Assembly: GCF_014905175.1 (NCBI RefSeq)
Contig: NC_057788.1
Span: 15,277,404 to 15,341,403, forward strand
Direction: 5' to 3'
Source of the DNA: Aphidius gifuensis
Lineage: Eukaryota > Arthropoda > Insecta > Hymenoptera > Braconidae
DNA: 64,000 bases
The notes beneath the pieces are model-generated. The model worked only from the letters and a program-made list of their open reading frames with translations, was not told the DNA's origin and did no database searches. This document shows positions 11,133 to 21,151 of the stretch, one piece after another. Position numbers and translations under genes: made by a program. The first letter of the stretch is position 1; every line of letters starts with the position of its first letter.

Positions 11133-12161
11133 TTACCCCTTTATGCCCCCCATGGGTGCCTGATGGGCTTTATTAAAAATTTGATCCCTTTCTTTTATAT
11201 CAACAAATTCAATTTCATTTGTACAAATAATAATTTTAATTTTACTATTCAAAAATTCTTCTTTTATTATCTCTAAAATTTCTGTCCATTCTATATTGCA
11301 AACTTTATTTGATTTTGAAATGACTACAGATTCTATTTCTTTTTCCAACATAATTTCATGAGCATGGTTTAATGCTCCTCTTATATATTTAATCATTGTA
11401 AGTACTGACTCCCCCTCCCTTTTTCTTATTACAAGAGGAAAATGAAGTTTCTTACCCACCACTTTACAACTTGCTTTTCCTGCTCCGACAGGGTGTTTTA
11501 AAATATTATTATGCTTTTTAAATAATTCTTTTGCGCCTGAATCGCAGGGTTCGCCGTTTTCTGATACAAAGTACATTTTATGGTTCTTTTGAACTTGGAA
11601 GGGTTCTCTAGAGATTATAATATTATTTGAACTGTGTTCAATTGGAATTTCGGTCTCATCCTCGCTCAATTCTGAGTCTTGTGAGTCTGAATCATCTTTA
11701 TTTATTTGGTCTATATTGCTTGGCAAGTCTACAACTATTTCGACATCAATTGGATGTTTACTTGTTGTAATTTCGACTGTTTTTCCTGTTGATTCTTCTT
11801 TTTTCTGTACCTCAGAAGAAGGTAGAATCTTCTTGGGCCTACCCCTTTTTTTCAATAAGATTGGAGCCTCATTTGTTCCCAAATGATCCATATTCTTGGG
11901 TCTCCCTCGTTTTTTTAATAAGATTGGAGGTTTATTTGTTACCAAAGTTTTCAGTTTCTTCGGTCCACCTCGTTTTTTCTGGGTGAGATCTGGTGTTGTC
12001 ACAACGTCAAGAGGCCTTGTTTCAACAACAGGTTGAGGCCTTCTATTTTGGTTTCTTCTGACAACGAAAATATCTTTTTCGCGTTCGCCCTCAGGTTCCT
12101 CTACTGGGTTCCTGGACAGTGCGTCTGCGTTCAAGTTTAGTTTACCTGGTTTATATACCAC
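11133..12161 (-). CDS. pol: RNase H end and long linker with AT-hook motifs (gypsy pol)
   Basis: This 342-codon open frame begins with the conserved RNase H exit motif (KLNLNADALSRNP) and ends at the start of the integrase zinc domain (AHQAPMGG). In between is a linker of about 280 residues, far longer than usual for gypsy pol. It contains three repeats of the form ILLKKRGRPKN / ILLKKRGRPKK / KKRGGPKK at about 35-residue spacing. RGRP flanked by basic residues is the AT-hook, which binds the minor groove of AT-rich DNA. An acidic segment (KDDSDSQDSELSEDETEI) follows. The role of the hooks, perhaps target-site choice, is inference. Confidence 0.75.
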   Translation of the reverse strand: MVYKPGKLNLNADALSRNPVEEPEGEREKDIFVVRRNQNRRPQPVVETRPLDVVTTPDLTQKKRGGPKKLKTLVTNKPPILLKKRGRPKNMDHLGTNEAPILLKKRGRPKKILPSSEVQKKEESTGKTVEITTSKHPIDVEIVVDLPSNIDQINKDDSDSQDSELSEDETEIPIEHSSNNIIISREPFQVQKNHKMYFVSENGEPCDSGAKELFKKHNNILKHPVGAGKASCKVVGKKLHFPLVIRKREGESVLTMIKYIRGALNHAHEIMLEKEIESVVISKSNKVCNIEWTEILEIIKEEFLNSKIKIIICTNEIEFVDIKERDQIFNKAHQAPMGGIKG

Positions 12162-13731
12162 ATTAAATTTATATTGAGCTAATTTTAGTCTCCATTTACA
12201 TATTCTGTTATTATTATTAACTAGGTTACTAAATCATTTTAGGGCTTCGTGGTCGGTTACCACTGTGAATTCTGAATTATATACGTACGTGCTATAATTC
12301 AGTTCAGCTCTTCTAAGAGCTCTTGAAAAGTAAGCGATTGGTTTATCATTTCCAATTTCGCTTTGCGACAGAAGGCCACCTATTGCATATCCGGAATTGC
12401 TTCCTCTTCCTCCTTTTTCCACACGAATTTTACGCCATCTTGCAACAATTTTGTGAGGGGTTTTGCAATTTTTGAGTAATTTTTAATAAATTGAGCTTAG
12501 GGAAATTTTAAACCGCTTCAACTTTTTCGGGGTCGGGTTTATCCCCATTTTCACCAATTATATGGCCTAAGGTACTTCGGGTTTCAGGAATTCGCACTTG
12601 TCTGGTTGCAAGCGTTAGTTAGCTTTACGAAGCCTTTCCATCATTTCAGTAATTTTTAAGTCATGTTCTTCGAGGGTTTTTGCAAAAATGACTATGTCAT
12701 CCAAATAGACGAACAGGAGAGATTCCTTTCATACCGACAAAGACTAAATTCATCAATCGCTGGAATGTCGCAGGTGAATTAGCCAGGCCAAAAGGCATGC
12801 GCGTAAATTCCCAGTGACCACGTGGTGTCGAGAAAGCAGTTTTGTGCGCATCTTTAGGATCCATTTCTATTTGATGATATCCTGATGCTAAATCAAAAAC
12901 AGAAAAATACTTTGATCCCCCTAATTGGTCTAATATATCCGTAATATTAGGTAACGGAAATGCATCCGCAATTGTTTTTTCATTCAATGGTTGATAGTCA
13001 ATTACCATTCTATGTCTAATGTTACCTTTAGAATCGGGTTTCTCTGGGACAATCCAAACAGGACAATTGTACGGGCTTTCAGAAGGCTTTTATATGCCCT
13101 TCAAAACTCCCTCTTGTACTTGTCTTTCAACTTCTTCCCGTAAATTATGAGGAGGTCTATAAATTTTGTTATTTATTGGAAGTTCGTCTGTCGTCGGAAT
13201 ACGGTGACGAACCAAATGTGTTGAACTCAGTGGTTTATCAGATAATTGAAACCTGTCAGATAATTTTTTTATTATGTTACATACATGGTCCAACTCTTCC
13301 GTATTTAAATGATCAAGTCTTAACAATTCTTTGACTTGTTTATAACGTTCTAACTTATTCACTTCGTTTATTGTATAAACTTTATTGACTGAATTTATTT
13401 CCGCGTATCCGGATAAGTTGGACTCTGTGTTATTTAGGGAATTTGATTTATTTTTATTTAGCTCAGAATTCAAATTTCTTCGCCAGTTTAGTTCATTATT
13501 TTCTTTTTTCTTTTTTATAATATTACATGTTTCTTTATTATATGGATTAGGTAATTTAATATCATTTAATTTCTCAGTAACATTCTCACAAAGAGAATTT
13601 TCTTTTAATTTTTCATTTGCATTCTCACACAAGGAGTTCAACCTTTCATACATACTTTCACACAAAGAATTTTTATTATTATTTTCGCATAAGGAATTTT
13701 CATTTAATTTTTCATAGACATCTTCACACAA
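12162..13731 (-). pseudogene. pol: Reverse transcriptase and RNase H of the gypsy-type element
   Basis: 13250-13090 has the pre-RT motif (LVRHRIPTTDELPINNK); 13008-12697 has RT core motifs (RMVIDYQPLNEKT, FSVFDLASGYHQIEM, GHWEFTRMPFGLANSPATFQ); the catalytic YLDD box (FVYLDDIVIFAK) follows at about 12705-12670 in another frame. RNase H pieces are at 12422-12234 (GYAIGGLLSQ, PIAYFSRALRRAELNYST, FTVVTDHEALK). Frame changes at 13090, 12700, 12600 and 12430 break the gene. Motif spacing is normal for gypsy RT, so the lesions look like small indels rather than large deletions. Confidence 0.85.
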
Positions 13732-14060
13732 TGAATTTAACGGTCATAAATGTTTTCGTACAAAGAATTTTCCTTACTGTTCTTACACAAAGAATTTTCA
13801 TTTAATTTTTCGTCAACGTCCTCACACAAAGAATTTAACCTTTCATAAATGTTTTTAAACAAAGAGTTTTCATTAATATTATTACATAAGGAATTTTCGT
13901 TTCATTTTCCGTCAACATTCTCACACAAAGAATTTAACTCTTCATACATATTTTTACACAAAGGATTTTCCTTTAATTTTTCATAAACATCTTCGCACAA
14001 AGAATTTAACCGTTCGTAAATATTCTCAACCGAAGAATTTTCGTTAATGACTTTAAAATC
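13560..14060 (-). repeat. Coding tandem repeat (NSLCENVYEKLNE type) between protease and RT
   Basis: The minus strand encodes about ten variants of a unit of roughly 10-21 residues such as NSLCENVTEKLN, NSLCEDVYEKLKENPL and NSLCESMYERLN. DNA units share TTCTCACACAAAGAATTT. Each unit keeps the Leu-Cys-Glu core and a charged helix-like tail. Repeats run through two frames, so the copy number changed before or along with the frame breaks. Confidence 0.75.
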
Positions 14061-14477
14061 GGCCATTTTTATTTCTGGTTCTTTAATAACCGTTTCATAG
14101 CTATTTGTAATATAAATATGGAAGCATGCTCTGCCTTTAATATTCTTTACCGGGCATTCTCCTGCAAAAATGCCTTTACCCAAATTCAGTTGTTCCAGGT
14201 AGCCCTCTTTCTTATCATTATTGATTATCAAAGCCGAGCATACCTTACGACTGTTTGGTGGAATTCTCATAAATCCCTTAATTTTTGGGTTTTCGAAAAC
14301 AACGGAGTTATCATTAATTTCTAATATATGTTTTTCAAAATTTATAATTGCGCCCGTTGATTCGAAAAATTCCGAACCTAAGATACCTGCACAATTAATG
14401 GGTACTTCATCGGGTATTATTAAACAGAATATTTTTTCCCCCCAAATTTTTATCTTGGCTTTACCCAATAGTATATT

Positions 14478-14603
14478 TCGTTACAAGTGCTCACTCAGAG
14501 AGTGTGCTCCCAACGAATTTGGAGGGGCAAGCACGAGCCTTGGCAAGTGTTTCCCCTCCAAATGAGTTGTGAGCGGGCTCTCTGATTGGGCACATGTAAC
14601 GAA
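14478..14603. mobile_element. Foldback/MITE-like element 1 in the protease gene
   Basis: 126 bp that fold on themselves: ends TTCGTTACAAGTGCTCACTC and the inverted GGGCACATGTAACGAA, with an inner second pair (CGAATTTGGAGGGG against CCCCTCCAAATGAG). No coding potential and no assigned superfamily. Confidence 0.65.
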
Positions 14604-14613
14604 CCATATTTTA

Positions 14614-14714
14614 TGTTACTAGGGACAGTGGTAAAAATGTGTGAATTTCCAAAAAGCGCACTACCTCTCTTACGCTTTGGAAATTCACACATTATTCCCA
14701 CTGCCCTTGTAACA
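14614..14714. mobile_element. Foldback/MITE-like element 2 in the protease gene
   Basis: 101 bp, almost a perfect hairpin: arms of about 40 bp begin GTTACTAGGGACAGTGG and GTTACAAGGGCAGTGG (inverted) and include ATGTGTGAATTTCC against GGAAATTCACACAT. It sits only 10 bp from element 1 and shares its terminal GTTAC. Confidence 0.7.
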
Positions 14715-15239
14715 GGAAGTATTTATAAGACCCTCTGATATACCTTGTGCCTGAGATTTTTTCAAAAGATTTGGGGTTGCTCCCGAATCTAACATCATTT
14801 TAACTTTGTCCTTACCATTATTCAGCTTAATTTCTATATAAGGGATAGCATTAAAATTTGTCGCATTTATGGTAATGACTGGTTTATTTGTTTTAATTTG
14901 ATTTATTTTTAATATTTCATTATTTGAGTTATTATTACTATCTTCGATTATTACACATTCTTTATCAGATACAAATCCAGTCGCCACCATAGTTGCAATA
15001 TTTTTAGTGTTAATTTCTTTAATTATTTGTTTACGCCGTCTCTCTTCGCTTAGAGGGACGGTTGCCAGTTTCCCTGGACTCTTTGTCGGAAACTTTTCTT
15101 AATGCAGTTACTTTCGGTGTGATCGTCACCTTTACAGTAATCGCATCCCCGAATCGAACCATCATTTCTGTTATCTGGGTATTTATTACCACCAGCGTTA
15201 TCGTTATTATTACCACTGTTATTTCCATTGTTGTAACCA

Positions 15240-15500
15240 TTCATATTATTTCCATTATTATAAGCATTTTTATTACCATTATAATTACCGTTATTGTAAC
15301 CATTCGTATTATTACTGTTATTATAACCATTATTATAACCACTTTTATTACCATTATAATTACCATTATTATAACCATTTTTGTTACCATTATAATTACC
15401 ATTATTATAACCATTTTTATTTCCATTATAATTACCATTATTATAACCATTTTTATTACCATTATAATTACCATTATTATGACCACTCGTATTACCATTA
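15240..15500 (-). repeat. Tandem repeat coding NGYNNGNYNGNK in gag
   Basis: Units of 36 bp (TTATTATAACCATTTTTATT on the plus strand) repeat about seven times with few changes and encode an Asn/Gly/Tyr low-complexity segment. Antisense and other-frame translations of the same DNA give long runs of Ile or Met and are not genes. Confidence 0.8.
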
Positions 15501-16161
15501 TGATTATTATTATAATTTCGTCGCTGTTGTTGGTTGCACTCGTTTGCTTGGTGACCGATTATGTTGCATAATTGACAGATTGGGCGTTGAATTCTTCCAG
15601 GTGTTGTTTTCTCGTTGAATCGTACCTGAGGACTAATCATGACCTTTAGTATCGCAAATTTGACATGTTTTGTCATTTTCTAATTTTTTTACAATTGTTG
15701 GACAGTTTTTTGCTATGTGTTCGTTGTTATTACATAGTTGGCAACTTTGTTGGTTTTCTTTTTTCTTTAAATTTATGAGGTCTTGTGGGCAATTAGTTGA
15801 GACGTGGCCCCTTTGTCTACATTTGTAGCAAGTGGTTATAGGTTTTTCTTGTGTTGTAATTGGTGGTTTTGTCAATTTACACTCGGGTGCTATGTGGTCT
15901 TTTTCTTGACATAATTGACAGAAATTTACTTCAAAAGTTCTTTTCTTAGGTTCTTCTCTACCAAATGTTGCCCTTCTGGTCAACTCTTCTTTTCTATCTG
16001 CTGCTTGCTGTATAACATTATCATAGTTTTCAGTCCAGTTTATGTAGTCTCCAAGTTCAGGTTTGATTCCTGACTTTAGTACATCTTTTGCTAACTCTTT
16101 CATTTCATTTTTTATTCGGTTAGGTCTTTCGTTTTCTGTAGGTATATGCATTTCTTCAATG

Positions 16162-16169
16162 AAATTTGT
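16162..16169. repeat. Left target-site duplication of the MULE
   Basis: AAATTTGT, identical to 29334-29341 on the other side of the element. Eight to nine bp is the usual duplication length for Mutator-like elements. Confidence 0.85.
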
Positions 16170-16209
16170 GAGTAGGGTGCAAAATTCACAGTGGGACAAA
16201 ATTCACAGT
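16170..16209 (+). repeat. Left terminal inverted repeat of the MULE
   Basis: Forty bp identical to the inverted right end, containing two copies of AAAATTCACAGT, a plausible transposase-binding repeat. Confidence 0.88.
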
Positions 16210-17130
16210 CGAAACTGATTCGGGCGCCACCTATCGAAAAAGGTTGTTTCCAAAACATTTAGGATATTCTAAAAAACCCTGTAAACTTCAAATTTTTAGA
16301 ATAACCCTTTGGAGTCTTTTAAAAACCCTTTTTCGGATCCATTTTTAGGGTCTTTGGAAATAGGGTCCAAAATACCCTAAATTGATAAAATAACTAAATT
16401 TTTATGTCAATCACAATATATATATATATATATTAAATGATGGTACTGGACACGGTACTAGACTCACGGATATAAATAAAAAATATATATATTTATATAT
16501 TACAATGAAAAAAAAAGAATTATTCAGTGGTTTTGCCACTAAGGGTTGATTAATTAATAAAGGGTTTTCAGAAGTCCCTTGTATCTGTAAGTCGAGTACC
16601 ATGTCTTTTGGAAAACACTTACTATCTTAGACTTATATTGAACATATTTGAGATAATATGTTTTATTATTCTTAATGTTTGTATTTTTTGTAAAATAAAT
16701 TTATTTAATACTGAAACTATTGTGTTGAATAATAAAAAAACGTTTTTTAAAAGACACTGTAATAATTTTACAGGTATAAGAGACATTGAAAGACCCTGTG
16801 TGAAATATAGTATAATGAAAAAATACAAATATATTTATAAATATTAAAATAAAAAAAAATAATTATTGAGTTGTTCTATTACCAAAGGTTAAATGATGCA
16901 GGGTTTCAAAAGTCCCTTGTATCGAGTACAGTGTCTTTTGAAAAACATTTTTCATTATTAAATTTATTAATGATAATAGGTAGGTTTAAAATAAATGAGA
17001 CATACAGGTAAAATAATAACAGTAGAATTTATAAATTTCAAAGCTTAATAACTTTTTTTTTATTACGAAATGTGAACAAAATATTTAGAAAAAAAAACAA
17101 TACAACATTATTCTTCTATCGTTTGACGAG
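16210..17130. other. Left non-coding part of the MULE
   Basis: No coding frame. It holds repeated AAAACCCT/AGGGTTTT words, two partial copies of the palindromic family seen at 18.1-18.4 kb (around 16565-16620 and 16905-16955), and an AT microsatellite near 16420. Confidence 0.5.
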
Positions 17131-18099
17131 TTAAATAACTTGATTTTTGGTGGATGAGCGAGTTATACGCTTAGCCGGAACATAAACTTTTTTATGGTAT
17201 TTCCGATAAGCACTATTAGCAACAACAAGTTCACCATTATTATCAATTTTTTCATCATTTTTAACTGGTTCCAACTTATCAGCATCAGAATCATCAATTT
17301 TTGAATCATTATCAGGTTTTTTATTGTCTCCAACAGGTTTCGATTGACCATCACGATTTTTTGTATTAGTAACATCAAATACATCATTTAAAAGTTTAAC
17401 ACGTTGTTGACGTTTCAATGAAAAAGGATTTTTAACAAGGACGCCAGATACTTGTGTTGTCTCCTTTTTTAAATTGGCTCGTTTTTCTCTCGAAATTTTA
17501 TCGCATCGACAACCTTGTGCTGCTGGTTTTTTAGCACATTGGTTTCCACGACGAGTGAAAAGGATTTCGTAGTCATCGTTTATATTTGAAGCTGTAAACA
17601 AAATTATACATCATGAAAAATGTTAAGTATTCATAAATATCGTAAATATTTCTTTTTTTTTTTTTTCTTAAATACTGTACCAAGTGTTTGGGTTGCAACG
17701 TCCCGACTTCGGCGATTTTTGTGAAACATTTCTGTATCACATCCTTGTTGGACAGTTTTCAACTTTTTCTTTGGTGGCTGATCTTTTACAGTCTTCATAC
17801 TTCTTTGACTTTTAACGCGAGCACGGTGTTCTTGTTGTAAAACATCGTATGTTTTGATGTGATTGTGTTCCCAATTCCAATACTTCTGGTCGAAATACAA
17901 GTAGGTGCCGTCAGGACTTACTTTAAGTTTATGGACTGCATTACACCCAGTCACATATGCTCTGAAAACACAGAAAAATTATATTGAAATCGACTTACAG
18001 ATATAGCGGATTTATAAAGCCCCTGCGTCATAAATATTATAATAAAAATAAAAGATTATATAGTTGTTCTTCGACCAAAGGTAAATCAATACAGGGTTT

Positions 18100-18435
18100 T
18101 CTGAAAGTCCCTTATATCTGTAAGTCGAGTACAGTGTCTTTTGAAAAACACTTTTCAGTTAGTAAGGGTTTTTCACAAAACACTGTACTCGACTCACATT
18201 CATAAGGGGCTTTTAAAAAACCCTGTAACAATAAATTTTTGGTCGTAAAACAACTATACAATTCTTTATTTTTTATTATAATTTTTATGACACAGGGTCT
18301 TTTGAAAGTCCCTCATATATGTAAGTCAAGTAAAGTGTTTTTTGCAAAACACTTTTTAGATAACAAGTGTTTTTTAAAAGACACTGTATTTTACTTACAG
18401 ATGTAAGGGACTATTAAAAGACCCTGTAACAATTT
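18100..18435. repeat. Two palindromic units built on ACAGTGTCTTTTGAAAAACAC
   Basis: Each unit of about 130 bp is an inverted repeat: TACAGTGTCTTTTGAAAAAC is followed by its inverted counterpart (GTTTTTCACAAAACACTGTA), with outer arms AAGTCCCTTATATCTGTAAG and a matching inverted ATAAGGGGCTTTT. The unit is used again near 20930-21065 and in halves near 16.6 and 16.9 kb, always in non-coding parts of the MULE. Confidence 0.75.
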
Positions 18436-18439
18436 ATCT

Positions 18440-18990
18440 TTAGTCTCAAGACGAAATAACTTTTTTTTTATTCATTGTAATATATAAATATTTTTTATTA
18501 TAATATAATGAGTCTATTGAATAATCAATTTTTTTCTATTTCATGGATAATAATAATTATGATAATAATAAATATATATATATATATTTCAATCTATCCC
18601 GAAACAAATGAAATTTGAATTTTTTTAAATTTTTTTTATTTGTTGATAAAGTTTAGTATGATTTGAAATTCCAATAATTAAAAATATTCAGTCATAAACA
18701 GGCAGCAACACAAATTCAGAACAAAAGAACAGAGCCGCGTGTGACGCCATCACTATATTTTTTTTTTTTTTAAATCAAGTTGAAAAAAAAACAAAACAAA
18801 ACCCGGGAATCGCTCACTTATTTTAACATCTGTCTTTCTCCCCCCCCCCCCTTCGTCCCTGGCCCAACGCAGCAACACAAATTGAGAACAAAAGAACAAA
18901 GACGCATGCAACGTTATCACGGTATATTTCTTTTTCAACCAAGTAGAAAATAATTTAAAAAAAAAACATTTTTAATTTAATAAAAATAGA
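18440..18990. other. Low-complexity intron of gene A
   Basis: A and T runs, an AT microsatellite near 18570, a C run at 18840, and a roughly duplicated segment (AACAAAAGAACAGAGCCG at 18720 and AACAAAAGAACAAAGACG at 18890). No coding signal. Confidence 0.4.
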
Positions 18991-19240
18991 CTTACCTGTG
19001 GTTTCCTGATTTTGAGAACCCATTACACTGGCATCTTTCCAATACCATCTCATACTTTAGCTGCATACGTATATTTTATTTTGAATAACCCGCTGCATGA
19101 CTGTCATGTGTTCTGTATTGATGTTGTTTGATTGGTAATTCATCGAACCAGTTTTGGTATTTACTTATGGAATAAAATTTGTGATCTCTGAACCGTTCCA
19201 TAAAATCGTTTATATTTCCGTCTTTTACAAGTTCCGACAT

Positions 19241-20253
19241 ATTGAATAATCGATAATTTTTTTAATTGTCTCTGTGTGACGATCAGATCACGACTAACCG
19301 CAAAGCGAAGAGAGAGAGTCGCCGATACGCTCAACTAGTGGTTGCTGAGAATGTGGAGAGAGAACATATTTTTTTCACGCATGCGCTGAATAATCCTATC
19401 TATTGTCCCTGGCTCATTTCACGTCAGTGCGTTTATAGTAAGTTCATAGGGATTTTTTTTGTGCTCATTATTCCGATACTATAAATAATAAACCCTTAGT
19501 TAAAAAAACCCTACTTACATCGATTATTTATAAAAAAATAACATAAACCCTTAGTTCAAAAAACCCTAAATTCGAAATTTATCCGATATACATAATGTAC
19601 ACGAAACCCGTCATATAAAAAAGCCCTTAGCGTTACTTAGGCAACGTCCACTTGATTTTTTTAACTAATTTTCAAGGGTCTTGGAGAAGTCTTTAATAAG
19701 TGGACATGCGAAACATAAAAAACTGAATTTTCTTGATGAATGATCAATAGAAATATATAAAAAGCGAAAAGATGGCTTATGTTATTTCTAAATGGAATTA
19801 TTTCTATATAATAATATCGGATACCGGTTTCCACAGTAAAGGGTTTTTAGTTAACGCTATATATTCAATGAACCTACGTTTTACAGTTGAAGTATTATTC
19901 TCTCTATTTTCATTTATCTATCACAACAAATTTATTACTACAGTGAAATTATGATTAGAAATAGCAAATAAAAAGTTTAAACTAATAATTTCATGAACAA
20001 CTTTTATTAATCATCATTAGATTTTGTGATAATTTTTTTTTATTTTGGTATATACGATTTTATTATTATATTATCAATAAAAAAAAACAAACTTTTTCCC
20101 AGAGTTGGTTACATCTCTATTCGTGAATATTGTTTTCAGGATGAACAAATTATATACCCAGTAGCACCCAAAAAGTCCTTCAATATTTTTTGAAGTGCCA
20201 ATTTTACTTTTTACTTACTCATTAGCATTTTCTCTACGTTTTTTTCTTTCAAG
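19241..20253. other. Promoter side of gene A and spacer to gene B
   Basis: 19260-19450 is less AT-rich than its surroundings and lies directly upstream of gene A's start, so it probably holds its promoter. The rest has repeated AAACCCTTAGT words and no coding frame I trust. Confidence 0.35.
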
Positions 20254-21078
20254 TTATAAATATTTACGAGGATCAAGTTTCTGACGAACCTGGTCTCTGT
20301 ACTCATCCGAAGAAATTGATACAATGCGAAATTCATTGCAGACTTCTGCTCGACCATTGAATTGTATTTCATCATTGTCAGAATCTAAAAGATAAGAAAA
20401 TTATAAAATACAGCAAATATAATATCTTTTCTTTTATAACTTTATATTCTGGTTTTTGGAAAAAACTTTTTCATTGTTTATCTTAGTTCAACACTGAAAA
20501 AAGTTTTTCATAGAATTTTTACTTCTAAACAAAACCATAAGCGTCAATCCTCGATGTTGTTCAATATTAAGGAACCTTGAATGAATTGCAAATATGAAGT
20601 ACCTTTTGTTTGAATTCCAACTTCACGAATTTGACGTTGATTTATGCTGACGTCAGATTTAATTTTTATTTTCCGAATTTTACTTGGTCTGTAAAAATGA
20701 TATATATGTTTAATCTGTAATATGTCATAATTTTCAATGACTAGTATTACTTATTCGAAGTTTAAAAGTAATAGTCGACGAAGAGTGAAAAAAAAACCGA
20801 AAAACTGAAATAAAATAAACTGCTTATTTGAACAATAATAAAGAGACAGGACGAAATATTTTTTTTTCCGAGAAATATTGACTTTTTTTATCAACACAAA
20901 TATACCTATATATATATACACTCTTTAGATAGTAAGTGTTTTTCACAAGACACTGTACTCGACTTACATATTATAAGGGTTTTTCAAAAGTCCCTTATAC
21001 CTGCAAGTCAAGTACAGTGTCTTTTGAAAAACACTTTTCAGATAGTAAGTGTTTTTTTACAGATGTAAGGGAGGTTAA

Positions 21079-21151
<73 letters not shown>

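Larger units (their letters stand above)
13902..14990 (-). pseudogene. pol: Retropepsin-type aspartic protease of the gypsy element
   Basis: The N-terminal half (14990-14712) contains the catalytic motif MMLDSGATPNLL; the C-terminal half (about 14476-14330) contains INCAGILGSEFFESTGAIINF, matching the conserved ILGxDFL strand of retropepsins. The two halves are separated by two palindromic insertions (14478-14603 and 14614-14714) that bring stop codons into the gene. Downstream the frame runs into the SLCEN repeat. Proteases of this type cut the Gag-Pol polyprotein. Confidence 0.75.
15050..16169 (-). pseudogene. gag: gag, C-terminal part with six zinc knuckles (gypsy-type)
   Basis: The frame continues from the N-terminal gag piece at 29334-29734 across the MULE insertion. 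It has knuckles CQLCQEKDHIAPEC, CYKCRQRGHVSTNC, CQLCNNNEHIAKNC, a fourth starting CQICDTKGHD that crosses a frame change near 15640-15676, then CQLCNIIGHQANEC and CDYCKGDDHTESNC. Six CX2CX4HX4C knuckles is high; one to three is usual. An Asn/Gly/Tyr-rich repeat lies between the fifth and sixth. Gag packages the RNA; the knuckles bind nucleic acid. The left end of the frame leads to the protease. Confidence 0.75.
17131..19240 (-). pseudogene. MULE accessory gene A, zinc-finger-like, three exons, one stop codon
   Basis: Exons 19240-18996, 17961-17681 and 17591-17131 join at GT..AG sites with matching phases (245+281+461 = 987 nt, 329 codons including the stop). Exon 1 begins MSELVKDGNINDFMERFRDH, like gene B's first exon. 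Across exons 1-2 runs a putative zinc site: CQC, then GCNAVHKL, then WNWEHN, reminiscent of the WRKY-GCM1/FLYWCH/FAR1 DNA-binding fold linked to MULEs. The C-terminal exon is basic (RRGNQCAKK, PAKRITRSSTK). A TAA at about codon 55 in exon 1 is the only break seen. Gene B's exons 2 and 3 correspond to the single exon 2 here, so one intron was lost or gained. Function unknown; DNA binding is inferred. Confidence 0.65.

Noticed and set aside
13385..13805. Plus-strand Phe/Ser-rich frames
   Set aside because: Antisense of the SLCEN coding repeat.
15062..15571. Long plus-strand frame rich in Ile/Thr/Val
   Set aside because: It is the antisense of the gag Asn/Gly/Tyr repeat; the simple 36-bp repeat leaves several frames open on both strands.
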